From assembly GCA_003550325.1 (NCBI GenBank), contig QKWP01000217.1:273828-337827 (forward strand): DNA of 64,000 bases. Reading direction: 5' to 3'. How positions within the stretch are numbered: the stretch's first letter is position 1; each line of letters begins with the position of its first letter. This stretch comes from Gigaspora rosea. Taxonomy: Eukaryota > Glomeromycota > Glomeromycetes > Diversisporales > Gigasporaceae. Shown here piece after piece: positions 33,246 to 45,239 of the stretch. The position numbers and the translations under genes were made by a program. Below the pieces are notes generated by a model. The model did no database searches, had not been told where the DNA came from, and saw only the letters and a program-made list of their open reading frames with translations.

Positions 33246-34346
33246 CTAAATTATTTGTTCGACATTGTTTATCACAGAAAATAATGGAAATAACGGAAAA
33301 AAATCAGTAGAATCAAAATGTTCGGCATTAATAATCGCGGAATATTCGGAATTTAATAGAGATGACGGAAGAAAATCGGTAGAATCAAAAGGTTCGGCGT
33401 TATTAATCTCAGAACATTCGGAATTTAATGGAAATGACGGAAGAAAATCGGTAGAATCAAAAGTTGGTTGTTCGGCATTATTAATCTCGGAACATTCGGA
33501 ATATTCCGGAGATGACGAAAGAAAATCGGTGGAGTCAAAAATTGGTGATTCGACATTATTAATCGTGGAGCATTCGGAATATATTAGAGGTGACGGAAGA
33601 AAATTGATAGAATCAAAAGTTTGATATATTTCTGTATCATTATTTATCGTGGAATCTTCAATCGTTGGATAGGAAAATAAAGGCCAACCGAAACTTTGGA
33701 ATCCAAACTTTGTTTGCTCCGAAATATTATACTCAGTGATATAAATATTTTCAATTCGAGAAGTTTCAGATGTTTTTTCTGATTCTTTTAATGCTACTTC
33801 AATCGTTTTTTCATGGTTTTCTGGGGATCGTTCAATTTTTTGACGTGTATTCTTCGGGTTTGAATTTTTTTCATAATTTCGACGTGTATTCTTCGAGTTT
33901 GAATCTTTTTCATTATTTCGACGTGTTTTCTTCGGATTTGAAATTTTTACATTATTTTTTTTCGGTTTATATTTAAAACCTTTATATATCTCTTTATGTC
34001 TATCTTTTGCCAGCTGTTCGAGAACTTCGAAGCAGCGAACAGCTTCTTTTGGCATATTCTTCCATACATTTTTTGCTAAACATGAAATATCAGCTAATTT
34101 CATTTTTCTTCCGCTTTGTTTTTGTTTTGCTATGAAATCTCTTCGAAATAAAAAAAATTTATTCAGTGGCCAAGGAGGCGATGCGGATTGAGGATTTTTT
34201 CGATGTCTTTTTGCTACACGAGTATTTGGAGGATGCGAAATAAGTTCTTCGACATCTAATGTTAATTTATACGGGGGCCTACTGAACAGTTCATTATTGA
34301 ATGAATTTTCATAAAAAGATTTTTGAATTTCTTTCGATTCGTTCAT
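33246..34346 (-). CDS. MATA_HMG-type HMG-box protein, copy 1
   Basis: A single open frame of 366 codons. The HMG box spans about 57-127 (PPWPLNKFFLFRRDF, VWKNMPKEAVRCFEVLEQLA, KDRHKEIYKGFKY), preceded by the conserved arm FYENSFNNELFSRPPYKLTL. Behind it lies a Lys/Asn/Arg-rich linker of three to four 11-13-residue repeats (SNPKKTRRNNEK type), which may carry the nuclear localisation signal. After a short spacer, the acidic C-terminal third is built of about five repeats of 20-25 residues (FDSTDFLPS, then YSECSEINNAE). The start aligns with copies 0 and 2. Expected role: nuclear DNA-binding regulator of the MATA_HMG family, one of a tandem array. Upstream (minus strand) lies a T-run/A-run (about 34,485-34,505) and the conserved block. 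The frame is intact and probably expressed, but expression is not shown. Confidence 0.88.
   Translation of the reverse strand: MNESKEIQKSFYENSFNNELFSRPPYKLTLDVEELISHPPNTRVAKRHRKNPQSASPPWPLNKFFLFRRDFIAKQKQSGRKMKLADISCLAKNVWKNMPKEAVRCFEVLEQLAKDRHKEIYKGFKYKPKKNNVKISNPKKTRRNNEKDSNSKNTRRNYEKNSNPKNTRQKIERSPENHEKTIEVALKESEKTSETSRIENIYITEYNISEQTKFGFQSFGWPLFSYPTIEDSTINNDTEIYQTFDSINFLPSPLIYSECSTINNVESPIFDSTDFLSSSPEYSECSEINNAEQPTFDSTDFLPSFPLNSECSEINNAEPFDSTDFLPSSLLNSEYSAIINAEHFDSTDFFPLFPLFSVINNVEQII
33265..33625 (-). repeat. Minisatellite coding the C-terminal repeats of HMG protein 1
   Basis: About five units of 66-75 bp, each holding GATGACGGAAGAAAATCGGT and TCGGAATTTAATNGA motifs on the plus strand. 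Unit length stays a multiple of three. Equivalent arrays lie in genes 2 and 3 but not in gene 0. Confidence 0.8.
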
Positions 34347-36400
34347 AATTTCTTCCGATTGATCATAAAATCGTGTTTTATTTTTTTTTTTTTTTTGTGA
34401 GGATTCAAAGATAAAGGATGCATTGCCTTTAAATAAGAAAATTTTATATCAGCATACTAATTGTTTCATTTATTATTTATTTGTTTTTTTTTTTTAAAAA
34501 AAAAACAAAGTTCTCGGTTTATCTAACTGCATATAGTTTGTACAACAGAAAAAATAGTTTTTTTTTGGCGAAATGGAAAAAACTATTGCATCCAAATAGC
34601 TTATTTAGTATCGTCTTTCCGGAATTACTGGAGGCTTGAATAAACTGTTTGATATATAATTTTGGCAGACAGCTTATAAAATAAAAATTTCTTATTTTAG
34701 CTGTAATGACACCTGCTCTAAACTTTGTAATACGCATACACATACGTGCATACATGGCTGATAAATATGTTGTACATATGTACGCACATACAGTATGCTT
34801 CAAAATTTACCATTTACCCAATTTCCGCTAGTAATTGTGACAAAACAAATTAGTGACAGTCTCTTATTGTTATTCGGAATATTAGAACGTGCATTGAAAC
34901 TCACAGATCTCTAACAATGTCCCTATTAAATTTAAAAAACGCCATATTCTTATGAGAATCTAAAAATAAATTAGATTAATAAAAATATAATATGCTGTAT
35001 AATTTAGCAGGTCTGCTCAACCGATTCAAAAACTAAGTTCAAACTTGAAATGTTAAAATCATTATAGACCCTAACTTAGCTGAATTCACTATGCTCTATA
35101 GTTCATTCCTTGATCAATGTGACTCGTGCTTAAACTATAATTATATGTCAAACTTATTTTGTTAAAAGTAATCAAATATTAGCTAATATAAAGTGGAGTG
35201 ACTCAAAATTTGAGTTTACTGTAAATTTGAAAAATTCTACATGTATAAAGAATATGATGTGTTTTACTGTATGTACATACGTATGTACGTACCATATAAT
35301 TTTCTAGATAAAATCATTCCTTTTTTTAGTTGTTCTGTGAAATTGTAAAGGATAAGGTTTGGCGTCACAAAACATTGCATACACATGCATAGAATTATAA
35401 TGGATCGCTTGGAAATTACTATATGAAGCAAAATTCAATACACTGACCGGAGACGATACTTCGGAATATCTCTTATCGGTAATGCAGATAAATTCGAAAG
35501 AATATTTCCGAATATGTAAACTATCGTTTTTTTATGTCATTGTTAACGCTATTTATATAATTTAAAGTTTTTACTTATTATGAATTGTGCTTCACACAAT
35601 TTTGTTCAATAACTATAAATATGACTACAACTCTCTGAAATGCGTATTCTTTTTAAGTGGAGTTTTACCGTATACAAAATAATAAAGTATCTGCGCAACG
35701 TAGTTTTCCCAAAACCCAGAACACAATTATTCTATTAGGCAAGGATGAATAATAATGAATGGCTTTATTTTGCGGGTTTACCTAATATTAATGTATTTAT
35801 ATAGTGTTCAATATGTGTAAAATACTAAACAGATGTCCAGTAATGAATTTAGATCTAGTGTAATGTAACTATGAAAAAAAAAAATAAAAAATAAAAAATA
35901 AATAAATGAATAAATAGCAAAATTTTTACTATATTTCAACCTTTAATAAGAATACTCATTATAATCTTCACTACCATATATTTCGCTATCTACAAGAATG
36001 CAATATTTGCCATCGTCAGAAAAATTAAATAATGCAAAAATCTGCAAAAATCTGTGTTTCGAAGATTTGCAAATTTTTGCAAAAAAATAATCTGCAAAAT
36101 TTTTAGAATTTGAAGTTTTGTACAGAATTGTCTTGATTTCTGCATTTATTTTCATTTGATTTTTTATTTAGTTTTTTTTTGCAAATCTGTACTGAAGTGC
36201 ACTAAAGAAAATTTTCCCGATGCATTACACGTAGCAGTACCACAAATTGTGTCATATTAATAATTAAGACAGTTACGATACGAAGTCAACGCTAAAATCA
36301 GATACGTTATATAATGCATCTTAAAATTAAAAATTTCATAAATGAACTACTTATTTACATTATTATATATTATAATCAGAATTAATTTTCAGAAATGCCA
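34347..36400 (-). promoter_or_regulatory. Long conserved 5' region of HMG-box gene 1
   Basis: Close match to 14,640-16,660 (copy 0), 42,822-44,270 (copy 2, with a deletion of about 650 bp near its far end) and 51,815-53,173 (copy 3). Includes T12-A10 tracts at 34,485-34,505, a common nucleosome-depleting promoter feature in fungi. Function is inferred from position and conservation. Confidence 0.4.
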
Positions 36401-36541
36401 AATAAAATTTCCCAGATTTCTCTTTGTATATTATTTTGAACTATTAATTATTAATTATTTCATTATTTCATTTCAGTTATGACTTTAATATTTAAACACC
36501 AATTCTAATTGTACTTATCATCGTCATATCATATATTGTTA

Positions 36542-36902
36542 GGTCACATAAAGTTAAATTTTCTTTCTGCATTACCTGCCGAACCAAATTTTTAAAATAG
36601 AACTTTTTAGGTTCCTATTCAGGATTAGTTGAATGATATTAATGAATATAGTTCAAAACATTCAATATTAATTATCGTAAATTGTGAGATCTGGTGAGTT
36701 ACTGATGAGTTCGGTAATTAACTATAAAAATTTATAAATCACGGTAATTTGAAACAAATAAAATGTCATTCAAGAAAGAGTAAGCTTTGGTTACAAAAAA
36801 ACTCATGAATATAATTTAGGCAACTAATAGCAGAAAAACCCGATATACTGACCAAAATTTCGAAACCTAGGTATTGTAAAGCGAAGAATCAACTTTGTGT
36901 GG
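36542..36902. mobile_element. GGCCA-ended MITE in copy 2
   Basis: Uninterrupted version of the element at 29,060-30,211; the last bases of the right end are lost. Confidence 0.65.
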
Positions 36903-37237
36903 TTTTAATTATATTGTTTACAAGAAGATAATTAAATTATGTATAAGGGCTATAACATTTAATACAAAGGCGTGAGACAAGAAAAAAAAAGTCGAAAAAA
37001 ATACGATTAGGCCATCTAGCATATTAGTTAAAACTGTTAAATTCTATAAATTAACATATAATCTAACTACAAAACCGGATAAAAACATTGTTAATAAAAT
37101 GTCCTATTGCTATATAAAAATAATTAAAATAAATAGTTAAGTGCTTTTTGAATAAAAATAAGCATCGACACATAATAAATAGGCGAATTCTGGGTCCGTA
37201 GTATTTCACAACTCACTTTAAAGACATTGTTTATAGT

Positions 37238-38097
37238 AGGGATGGGCACGGCCGGTCACGGTCAGTCATCGGTCGGTCATGATCGGTTAACCGCTTATGA
37301 CCGGTTGACCGCGGTCATTCATACGGTTAATGACCAGTTATAGCCGATAAATTATTTACCCAATTATCCAATCAAATATCCGATTTGTTTGGGGCGGAGG
37401 CAAATCATGTGATCAACCGCCAATCAGAATATAGAACTTTGATGATCACCGGAGAAGCAAAACAAGAAATAAATGCAAAAAAACCTGAAAAAAACGGCAG
37501 TCTAAACCTACCTCGATGTGTTAAACAAATATGTCGGGAAGGCAATTTTGCTTGTACAGTATATATCTACCTAAGACCTATCTAACCCTAATATAGGACG
37601 ACCCTAACCCTAAAGTTAATTGAAAAATTATTAAATATGGTTTGCCTCCGCTTTATTTGTGGCATACAATTCTGTCAAAATTGCAGATCATTTGACCGGA
37701 ATTAAAAATTGGTTTGTTATAATTCTGGCCAAATGATCTGCAGATTTGGCCGGAATTATGAACAAAACCGGGTTCACTGCCTAAAAAATTTTCCGATCAT
37801 GTGATATACATTAATTTATATACTCATTGTTGTTATATTCACTTATATCATAAAAAAGTTATTTAAAAATGAAACATATCGTCCATCAACCTTGCAAAGT
37901 CACATGATCTGAAAAACTATGATACAGATACACCGATATGAACTTTAAGCAATAATTATTCATTTATTAGCCAGAATATTAAGAATTTGGCATCGGTCAT
38001 AATCTTGACCGGTCGGTCAAACCGCTCTGACCGGCTAATATCGGTCACGGTCATTGACCGGTCATGACCGGTCATGACCGGACCGTGCCCATCCCTA
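37238..38097. mobile_element. hAT-type MITE with GGTCA repeats, complete copy
   Basis: 860 bp, ends TAGGGATGGGCACGG ... CCGTGCCCATCCCTA, flanked by GTTTATAG (37,230-37,237 and 38,098-38,105). Copy 3 reads 'agacagtttatagacac' (empty site). Subterminal CCGGTCATGACCGG repeats. No transposase frame. Relative of the truncated copy at 16,835. Confidence 0.95.
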
Positions 38098-38443
38098 GTT
38101 TATAGACACTTTAATTTATGGATGAAATTATTTTTACAGACGATTAATTCACGGACAAATTCATTTTGTAGACGATATATTTCACTGACAGCTTTTTTCA
38201 GAATTAATTTTTTATAAGTTAAACAAACTTTTATTCTACATGACAATGTCTAGAATTATTTTATCTGTGAAATGGGCTGTCGGTGAAATAAATTGTCTAT
38301 AAATGAACTTGCTGTGAATTAATCGTCTGTAAAATAACTTTTGCATGTAATTAAATTCACTGTGAACTATTGATGAGTTGATGATCATAACTGAGTGAAA
38401 CGATTTCACTAAATAAATTCATTTAATCTTAATTGATAGAGAT

Positions 38444-39812
38444 TAGAGATGGGGAAAATGCGCATTTTTAATAAAATGCGCATGAATGCGCATTAATGCG
38501 CATGATACCGCACGATAAAAAATTTTTTAATTTTTATCTTTATTATTGATAATATATCTAAATAAAGATACTACATATTTGAATTTTAATCAGATTTGCC
38601 TATACAGTATATATAAATTTTTACAAATTAGCTAATTATAAACTTCATCGTTGCTTATCTTATATAATTTGCCATCAGATCCGTGGCTCTGCCACGGGAG
38701 TTTTGTAAATTTTAGTTAAAATCTGTAAATTCGCATTATATAATATTCATAAATATGCTGAGTTAGTTTGCATTGAATCATCACAAAAAATTCTGTTACT
38801 GAACATACTATTCTATTAACTACTGTATATGGTTAAGATTGAGTTGGTTTGCATTAAAATCATATTACTATATAAATTCTGCCACAGAATCCACACTCTA
38901 TTTCAGTATCAAAGTACATGGTTGAGCCAGTTTTTATTAAAATTATTGTGATTTTTATTATGTTAGCTATACCAGTAATTGCAATATATAGTGGGTTAGT
39001 TTGAATTAGTATAGCTAACTATAAAAAGTTTATGAATGCCAATTTTTAAAATGGTGTTGCAAAGAGAAAACATTATATTGCTATATTAGTTTTAGCACAC
39101 TGATCACCTTTTGAACATAACCGTGATTTTATAAACTACAGAAAATTAGTTGATTATAGATAATCTGGGCGGCAAAAAATCCCAACCAAAAGTTCTAGAA
39201 ATCAGTCATCTAAATATTTGGTTGAATGTAATTTTTTTGATATTTGCTAATATATTCGCTAATCATTTATTAATCATATGTTTTATCTATAGCGGTGCAT
39301 TTGTCGTGTTCTTGCATTTGTTCTTGCACTTGCACTTATTCTTGAACTTGAGACCATTATACAAAACGTTTTCAAATTCGTGAACTTTTTTAGCTTAAAA
39401 TAGTTTTAAATATTATGGAATCCAACAACAAAAGTAAATTTGGAAAATTAACGTTTAACGGTTTTGTGTTGTTTAATGGCGTTAATAAGGGCATTAAAAA
39501 ATTTTATAATAATTAACTCGAATGTTATAATAATTACTCGACCATGATAATAGTTATAATCATCTTACGTATTTCTGTTAGTTTTCCTACATTTAGGATA
39601 CATTTTTCGGATACGACCAATCAAAAATGTCAAAGCGAACAGACTCAGAATTGATATAGATAGATTAGAATGTTAATTATACTTATTTTATATTTAATTT
39701 TTCTATATAAAATTTTGATTGGATAAAATGCGCATGATTCGGAAACATGCGCATTAATGCGCATTCATGCGCATGATTGAGGAATCATGCGCACGCATGA
39801 AACCCATCTCTA
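38444..39812. mobile_element. hAT-type element with GCGCAT repeats, unique to copy 2
   Basis: 1369 bp, ends TAGAGATGGGG ... CCCATCTCTA, flanked by ATAGAGAT (38,436-38,443 and 39,813-39,820). Same family as 32,114-32,497 but longer. Frames inside are short and not transposase-like. Confidence 0.93.
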
Positions 39813-39847
39813 ATAGAGATAGATTCATTATTATTATATATTATCAG

Positions 39848-40402
39848 TAGTGATGGACAACGCGCGGGATCCGCGCGGGATTTTTAATATAAGTTTGTCT
39901 GGCCTGCGTTAGCATATCATCTGGCCCGCATTAACAAATCATCCGGCCTGCTTTAACATAAGTGGCCAATTCCTAATTAGTATTTGATGTAAATAAAAAT
40001 ATTATCCACGCATTTTAGCACATTTATGCCTGGTTATGCACCTGATTACTTATAAATTTTTATACGCTTATATGATTTGATCGCTTTGTTACCATTATAA
40101 TTTTTAAATATAATAATATTTTAAAAAACAAATTGATAAAATTAAGACAAAGTTGAATTGATATATTTAATAATTATAAGATTCAAATATTTTAAAAGTA
40201 TGCAAAATCTATATAAGCATTATATTTGTAATAAAATGCAGTAAGATTTATAAGAAATGATTATTATTTTAACGAAAAATTACATTCCTAGTGATGATAT
40301 ATACTGTATATATATTTATTAATCGTGAAAAATTCGGAAACTCTACTCGATCCCGCGAATCCCGCGCGGGATTTTTAAAAAAACGGGATTTGCCCATCAC
40401 TA
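39848..40402. mobile_element. hAT-type MITE with CCCGCGCGGG motifs, unique to copy 2
   Basis: 555 bp, ends TAGTGATGGACAA ... TTGCCCATCACTA, flanked by ATTATCAG (39,840-39,847 and 40,403-40,410). Copies 1 and 3 read 'atta(t/c)tatcttagagtaac' without it. Confidence 0.93.
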
Positions 40403-40715
40403 ATTATCAGAGTAACACGAATACAAACCAAATACGGTATGTTCATGCTCATACACGTCTAGAACTCCTATTCTAGATGGCAATGATGCAGGAAAATTAT
40501 TTCCACAATTGTGGAAATAATTCCTTGATCATACAGTAATAATTCCACAATTTAGGCAGAAGTGACATTTTTTAATTTAAGAATTTATAGGACGTCAGAA
40601 ATGCAATTTATGCATAAATTGTGGAATTACTAAATTTATTCATGTTCAATTCCACAACCGTTGTGTGGTATTAAAAAAAAACGGTTGTGGAATTATTTCC
40701 ACAATTGGTAATCAT

Positions 40716-40783
40716 AATATCTTGATCCATTGGGAATTGGCGGAAACGAAGTTTCCGCTTATTCACATATGGATCAGGATATT
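40716..40783. repeat. Hairpin with GCGGAAAC-GAA-GTTTCCGC tip
   Basis: AATATCTTGATCCAT ... GCGGAAAC pairs with GTTTCCGC ... ATGGATCAGGATATT, a stem of about 32 positions with some mismatches. Also in copy 3 (46,812-46,881). Copy 1 keeps the left arm but lacks tip and right arm. Confidence 0.7.
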
Positions 40784-40956
40784 ATTATTGCTAATTCCCC
40801 TACATCACTAAGAATGAATATGCTCTTATTGGTTGTGGTTCTCTCTGGTTGACCATGGAGGTACATAGGACTCGATACTATATACTTGGTATGAAATTTC
40901 ATGTCACATTTTTATAGGTTAACATTTGTTAACATTTGCGTATTGTTTTCATTTTT

Positions 40957-40979
40957 CCCATTACTTTTTGCCCGTGACA
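40957..40979 (-). mobile_element. Remnant end of the solo LTR shared with copy 3
   Basis: TTACTTTTTGCCCGTGACA followed by GCAC and GCATGAAG matches the right end of the solo LTR in copy 3 with its duplication. Everything between this end and the upstream common sequence was lost from copy 2. Confidence 0.7.
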
Positions 40980-41747
40980 GCACGCATGAAGCCACCTCTA
41001 TAAATGAATGAAGGTTAAAGATCTTTTTTTTTTGGCTATAAAGTCCTATAACTTTGTAACAATTTCTAAATTTTCTTTATTCTCCGTAATTTTTTTTTTA
41101 AAAAAAAAGCAAAGTACAGGCAAATTGTCATGTTAGATTAATATTAGAAGTTACACGAGATTTAACGTAGAAATACAGTAGATTATCCGTCTTGATGTAT
41201 AATTCTATAGGATTTAACTGACGATTTATTTTTCGTAAAAATTACTAGCTAAAAATTACTAGTCAAAAAAAAAAAAACTGAAAACAGTCAAAGAAAACGA
41301 TGGTTACATATTTGTAATATTGAAATCCCGAAATCATATATATATTTATATTTATATCTTTCTTTCTCTTTCTTACTTTCTTTTTTTCCTTTTTTTCCTT
41401 TTTTTTTTTTTGCATATTCGTAATTATCCTTCCTTTGTAATGACTCTAGAATATTCTTTTTGCCATAACATTTTTGAGTAATACATGCCTTTATATATCA
41501 TACCATATTTTTGTACATATCAAATATCTTATGCCATGATAAATATCATTGCAACTTAAAGCTTATAAAAATAATAAATCATAACAGTAAATGAGAAATA
41601 TAAATGTACGAAATCGATATTATGATTTTAGAGATATTCATTAAGATATATTAAAAACATAAAAATTAGGTGCTGGTGTTTTAAAGAAAATTAGCACGGT
41701 TGTAGATCGTAAACAACTCATCTAAATTATATGTTCGACATTATTTA

Positions 41748-42821
41748 TCACAGAAATAAAGGAGAAAACGGAAGAAACTCGGTAGAATCAAAATGTTCGG
41801 CATTAATAATCGCGGAATATTCGGAATTTAATAGAGATGACGGAAGGAAATCGGTAGAATCAAAAGGTTCGGCGTTATTAATCTCAGAACAATCGGAAAT
41901 TAATGGAAATGACGGAAGAAAATCAGTAAAATCAAAAGTTGGTTGTTCGGCATTATTAATCTCGGAACATTCGGAATATTCCGGAGATGACGAAAGAAAA
42001 TCGGTGGAGTCAAAAATTGGTGATTCGACATTATTAATCATGGAATATTCGGAATATATTAGAGGTGACGGAAGAAAATTGATAGAATCAAAAGTTTGAT
42101 ATATTTCTGTATCATTATTTATTGTGGAATCTTCAATCGTTGGATAGGAAAATAAAGGCCAATCGAAACTTTGGAATCCAAACTTTGTTTGTTCCGAAAT
42201 ATTATACTCAGAGATATAAATATTTTCAATTCGAGAAGTTTCAGATGTTTTTTCTGATTCTTTTAATGCCACTTCAATCGTTTTTTCATGGTTTTCTGGG
42301 GATCGTTCAATTTTTCGACGTGTATTCTTCGGGTTTGAATTTTTTTCGTTATTTCGACGTGTATTCTTCGAGTTTGAATTTTTTTCGTTATTTCGACGTG
42401 TTTTCTTAGGATTTGAATTTTTTACATTATTTTTTTTCGGTTTATATTTAAAACCTTTATATATCTCTTTATGTCTATCTTTTGCCAGCTGTTCGAGAAC
42501 TTCGAAGCAGCGAACAGCTTCTTTTGGCAGATTCTTCCATATATTTTTTGCTAAACATGATATATCAGCTAATTTCATTTTTCTTCCGCTTTGTTTTTGT
42601 TTTTCGATAAAATCTCTTCGAAATAAAAAAAATTTATTCAGTGGCCTAGGAGGCGATGCGGATTGAGGATTTTTTCGATGTCGTTTTGCTACACGAGTAT
42701 TTGGAGGATGCGAAATAAGTTCTTCGACATCTAATGTTAATTTATACGGGGATCTACTGAATAGTTCATTATTGAATGAATTTTCATAAAAAGATTTTTG
42801 AATTTCTTTCGATTCGTTCAT
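41748..42821 (-). CDS. MATA_HMG-type HMG-box protein, copy 2
   Basis: A single open frame of 357 codons, close to copy 1. The HMG box spans about 57-127 (PPRPLNKFFLFRRDF, IWKNLPKEAVRCFEVLEQLA, KDRHKEIYKGFKY), followed by the SNPKKTRRNNEK-type basic repeats (one more regular than in copy 1) and the FDSTDFLPS / YSECSEINNAE acidic repeats. The last residues differ from copy 1: the frame ends in LPFSPLFL, where copy 1 runs on to INNVEQII, because of small changes near the stop. The start is the same ATG as in copy 1. Expected to be a nuclear DNA-binding protein. Whether copies 1 and 2 differ in function cannot be judged from sequence. Confidence 0.88.
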   Translation of the reverse strand: MNESKEIQKSFYENSFNNELFSRSPYKLTLDVEELISHPPNTRVAKRHRKNPQSASPPRPLNKFFLFRRDFIEKQKQSGRKMKLADISCLAKNIWKNLPKEAVRCFEVLEQLAKDRHKEIYKGFKYKPKKNNVKNSNPKKTRRNNEKNSNSKNTRRNNEKNSNPKNTRRKIERSPENHEKTIEVALKESEKTSETSRIENIYISEYNISEQTKFGFQSFDWPLFSYPTIEDSTINNDTEIYQTFDSINFLPSPLIYSEYSMINNVESPIFDSTDFLSSSPEYSECSEINNAEQPTFDFTDFLPSFPLISDCSEINNAEPFDSTDFLPSSLLNSEYSAIINAEHFDSTEFLPFSPLFL

Positions 42822-44270
42822 AATTTCTTCCGATTGATCATGAAATCATTTTTTTTTTTTGAGGATTCAAAGATAAAGGATGCGTTGCCTTTAAATAAGA
42901 AAATTTTATATTTGTATACTAATTGTTTCATTTATTATTTATTTTATTATTTTTTTTTTTGTTTTTTTTTTTTTTTTTTAAAAAAAAACAAAGTTTTCGA
43001 TTTATCTAACTGCATATAGTTTGTGCAACAGAAATAAATTATGGTCTTAATTTTTTTTTTTTGGCGAAATGGAAAAAACTATTGCATCCAAATAGCTTAT
43101 TTAGTATCGCCTTTCCGGAATTACTGGAAGCTTGAATAAACTGTTTAATATAATTTTGGCAGACAGCTTATAAAATAAAAATTCTTATTTTAGCTGTAAT
43201 GACACTTACGCTAAACTTTGTAATACGCATGCACATACGTGCATACATGGATGTTGTACATATGTACCTACATACAATATGCTTCATAATTTACCATTTA
43301 CCCAATTTCCGGTAGTAAATTAACAAAGCAGATTAGTGACGGTCTCTTATTGTTTTTCGGAATATTATAGCGTGCATTGAAACTCACAGATCTCTAACAA
43401 TGTCCCCAATTAAATTTAAAAAACGCCATAGTATTATGAGAATCTAAAAATATGAATTAATAAAAATATAATATGCTGTATAATCTAGCTGGTCTGTTCA
43501 ACCGATTGAAAAACTATAAACTAGAGATGTTAAAAGCATTTTCGACCCTAGCTTAGCTGAATTCACTATGCTCTATGGTCCATTCCTTGATCAATGTAAC
43601 TCGTGCTTAAACTATAATTATATTTCAAACTTATTTTCCTAAAAATAATTTAATATTGGCTAATATAAAGTGGAGTGACTCAAAATTTGAGTTTGCTGTA
43701 AATTTGATAAATTCAACATGTATAAAGAATATGATGTGTTTTACTGCATGTACATACGTACGTACAGTACGTACCATAGAATTTTCTAGATAAAATCATT
43801 CCTTTTTTTAATTGTTCTATAATATGTGAAATTGTAAATGATAAGGTTTGGCGTCACAAAACATTGCATACACATGCATAGAATTACAATGGATCCGATC
43901 GCTTGGGCAATTACTATATGCAGCAAAATTCTATACACTAACTCGGAGACTATACTTCGGAGCGATAATGCAGATAAATTCGAAAGAATATTTCCGAATA
44001 TGTAAACTATCGTTTTTTTTATGTCATTGTTAATGCTATTTATATAATTTAAAGATTTTACTTATTATGACTGTGCTTCACATAATTTTGTTCAATAACT
44101 ATAAATATGACTACAACTCTCTGAAATGCGTATTCCCTTTAAGTGGAGTTTTACCGATACAAAATAATAAAGTATCTGCGCAACGTAGTTTCCCCAAAAC
44201 CCAGAACACAATTATTCTATTAGGCAAGGATGTAATTAATTTGCAGAGAGGGTAAATAAAATTTCCCAGA
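42822..44270 (-). promoter_or_regulatory. Conserved 5' region of HMG-box gene 2
   Basis: Equivalent of 34,347-36,400 with T-run/A-run near 42,950-42,988. It ends early: after GGCAAGGATG it jumps to AAATAAAATTTCCCAGATTT, missing about 650 bp present in copies 0 and 1. Confidence 0.4.
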
Positions 44271-44300
44271 TTTCTCTTTGTATATTATTTTGAACTATTA

Positions 44301-45239
44301 CAGCTGTTTTCAAAAAGGTGTGAACGATCAGGGATCACCATATCATGGGAAATTCACGAGATTTCCCAAATTTCCTACTTTTTTTTTACTCTCGCTTCTA
44401 ACAGAGAAAGATTCTCACCAATTTCCCAATAGAAATAGTTTTTATAGTTCAATAAAATAATACTATTCTAAGTTAAAGGTAAATTTTAAAAGGTGAATTA
44501 AGAAAGTTTTAATAAATTCCTAAAAACGGTAGTCATCTTGAGTCTTGCAACATTTATACATGTTATATGATTTTGCTTTATGCATTAAATCAACTATTGA
44601 TCAATTAAAAATTATAGTGCTTTAACGTAAAACTTTTAATATTTAGAGTTGCTGAATGATTTTAAAAGAATTTTTTAGAGTTACTTAATAATTATAATGC
44701 AATATATTTTTTCTCGAGCAAAACTTGATCTTCTGTCTAATTGAGCATAAAAATTCGTGTATACGCATATTTGACAGCTTCAGTTTGATTGCCTCTATGA
44801 GTGGTTTGGTAATATCACATTTGAATTTTGGTGTTTGCAAATAAACTGCACAGTAAAAACACTTTCGACAACTAAAGCAAGTCCCTCTTTTGTATATAAG
44901 TTTTGTATCTAGTGCATCCGCCATAAATATTAATACGATTATAAAAACAAAATAATATACATTGCAATAATTTGTTTATATAGCGATAAAGATAATGATT
45001 AGAAAAGGGTATCACGCACTTATCAGTACGAGGTGCTTAATTGCTACATGGTTAATAATATAAAAATTGCAACGGACGTCATTAATTATCTAACCTAAAA
45101 TATGTGTTGATTAAGCATCTCGCACTGATAAGTGCGTGATGACCGTGATAAAAAAGTTAATTATTAATTTCTGATTTTCCGATTCCCCATATGGGTATAT
45201 GTCATAAAAATCTCCTGTTCACACCTTTTTGAAAACAGC
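44301..45239. mobile_element. Tc1/mariner-like element, unique to copy 2
   Basis: 939 bp with 22-25-bp inverted ends (CAGCTGTTTTCAAAAAGGTG), flanked by TA (44,299-44,300 and 45,240-45,241). Copies 0 and 1 have the uninterrupted 'gaactatta-' site. The minus-strand frame 44,685-44,924 (79 codons) has a CFSCRKCFYC cluster but matches no transposase I recognise. Confidence 0.88.

Larger units (their letters stand above)
29039..36520. repeat. HMG-box segmental copy 1
   Basis: First of three head-to-tail copies; the period is anchored at 'TYG-TCATATCATATATTGTTAGG' (29,039; 36,521; 45,311). Order: GGCCA-ended MITE, TTTACAGACG palindrome, TTCCACAA-rich stretch, GCGCAT-type hAT MITE (copies 1 and 3), pyrimidine microsatellite, HMG-box gene (minus strand), conserved upstream block. 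Specific to copy 1: a hAT MITE at 29,163-29,914. Apart from the HMG gene no frame in this segment is credible. Confidence 0.9.

Noticed and set aside
33265-33624. Plus-strand frame of 119 codons with KSVESK repeats (also 41,731-42,099)
   Set aside because: Antisense shadow of the C-terminal minisatellite of the HMG gene.
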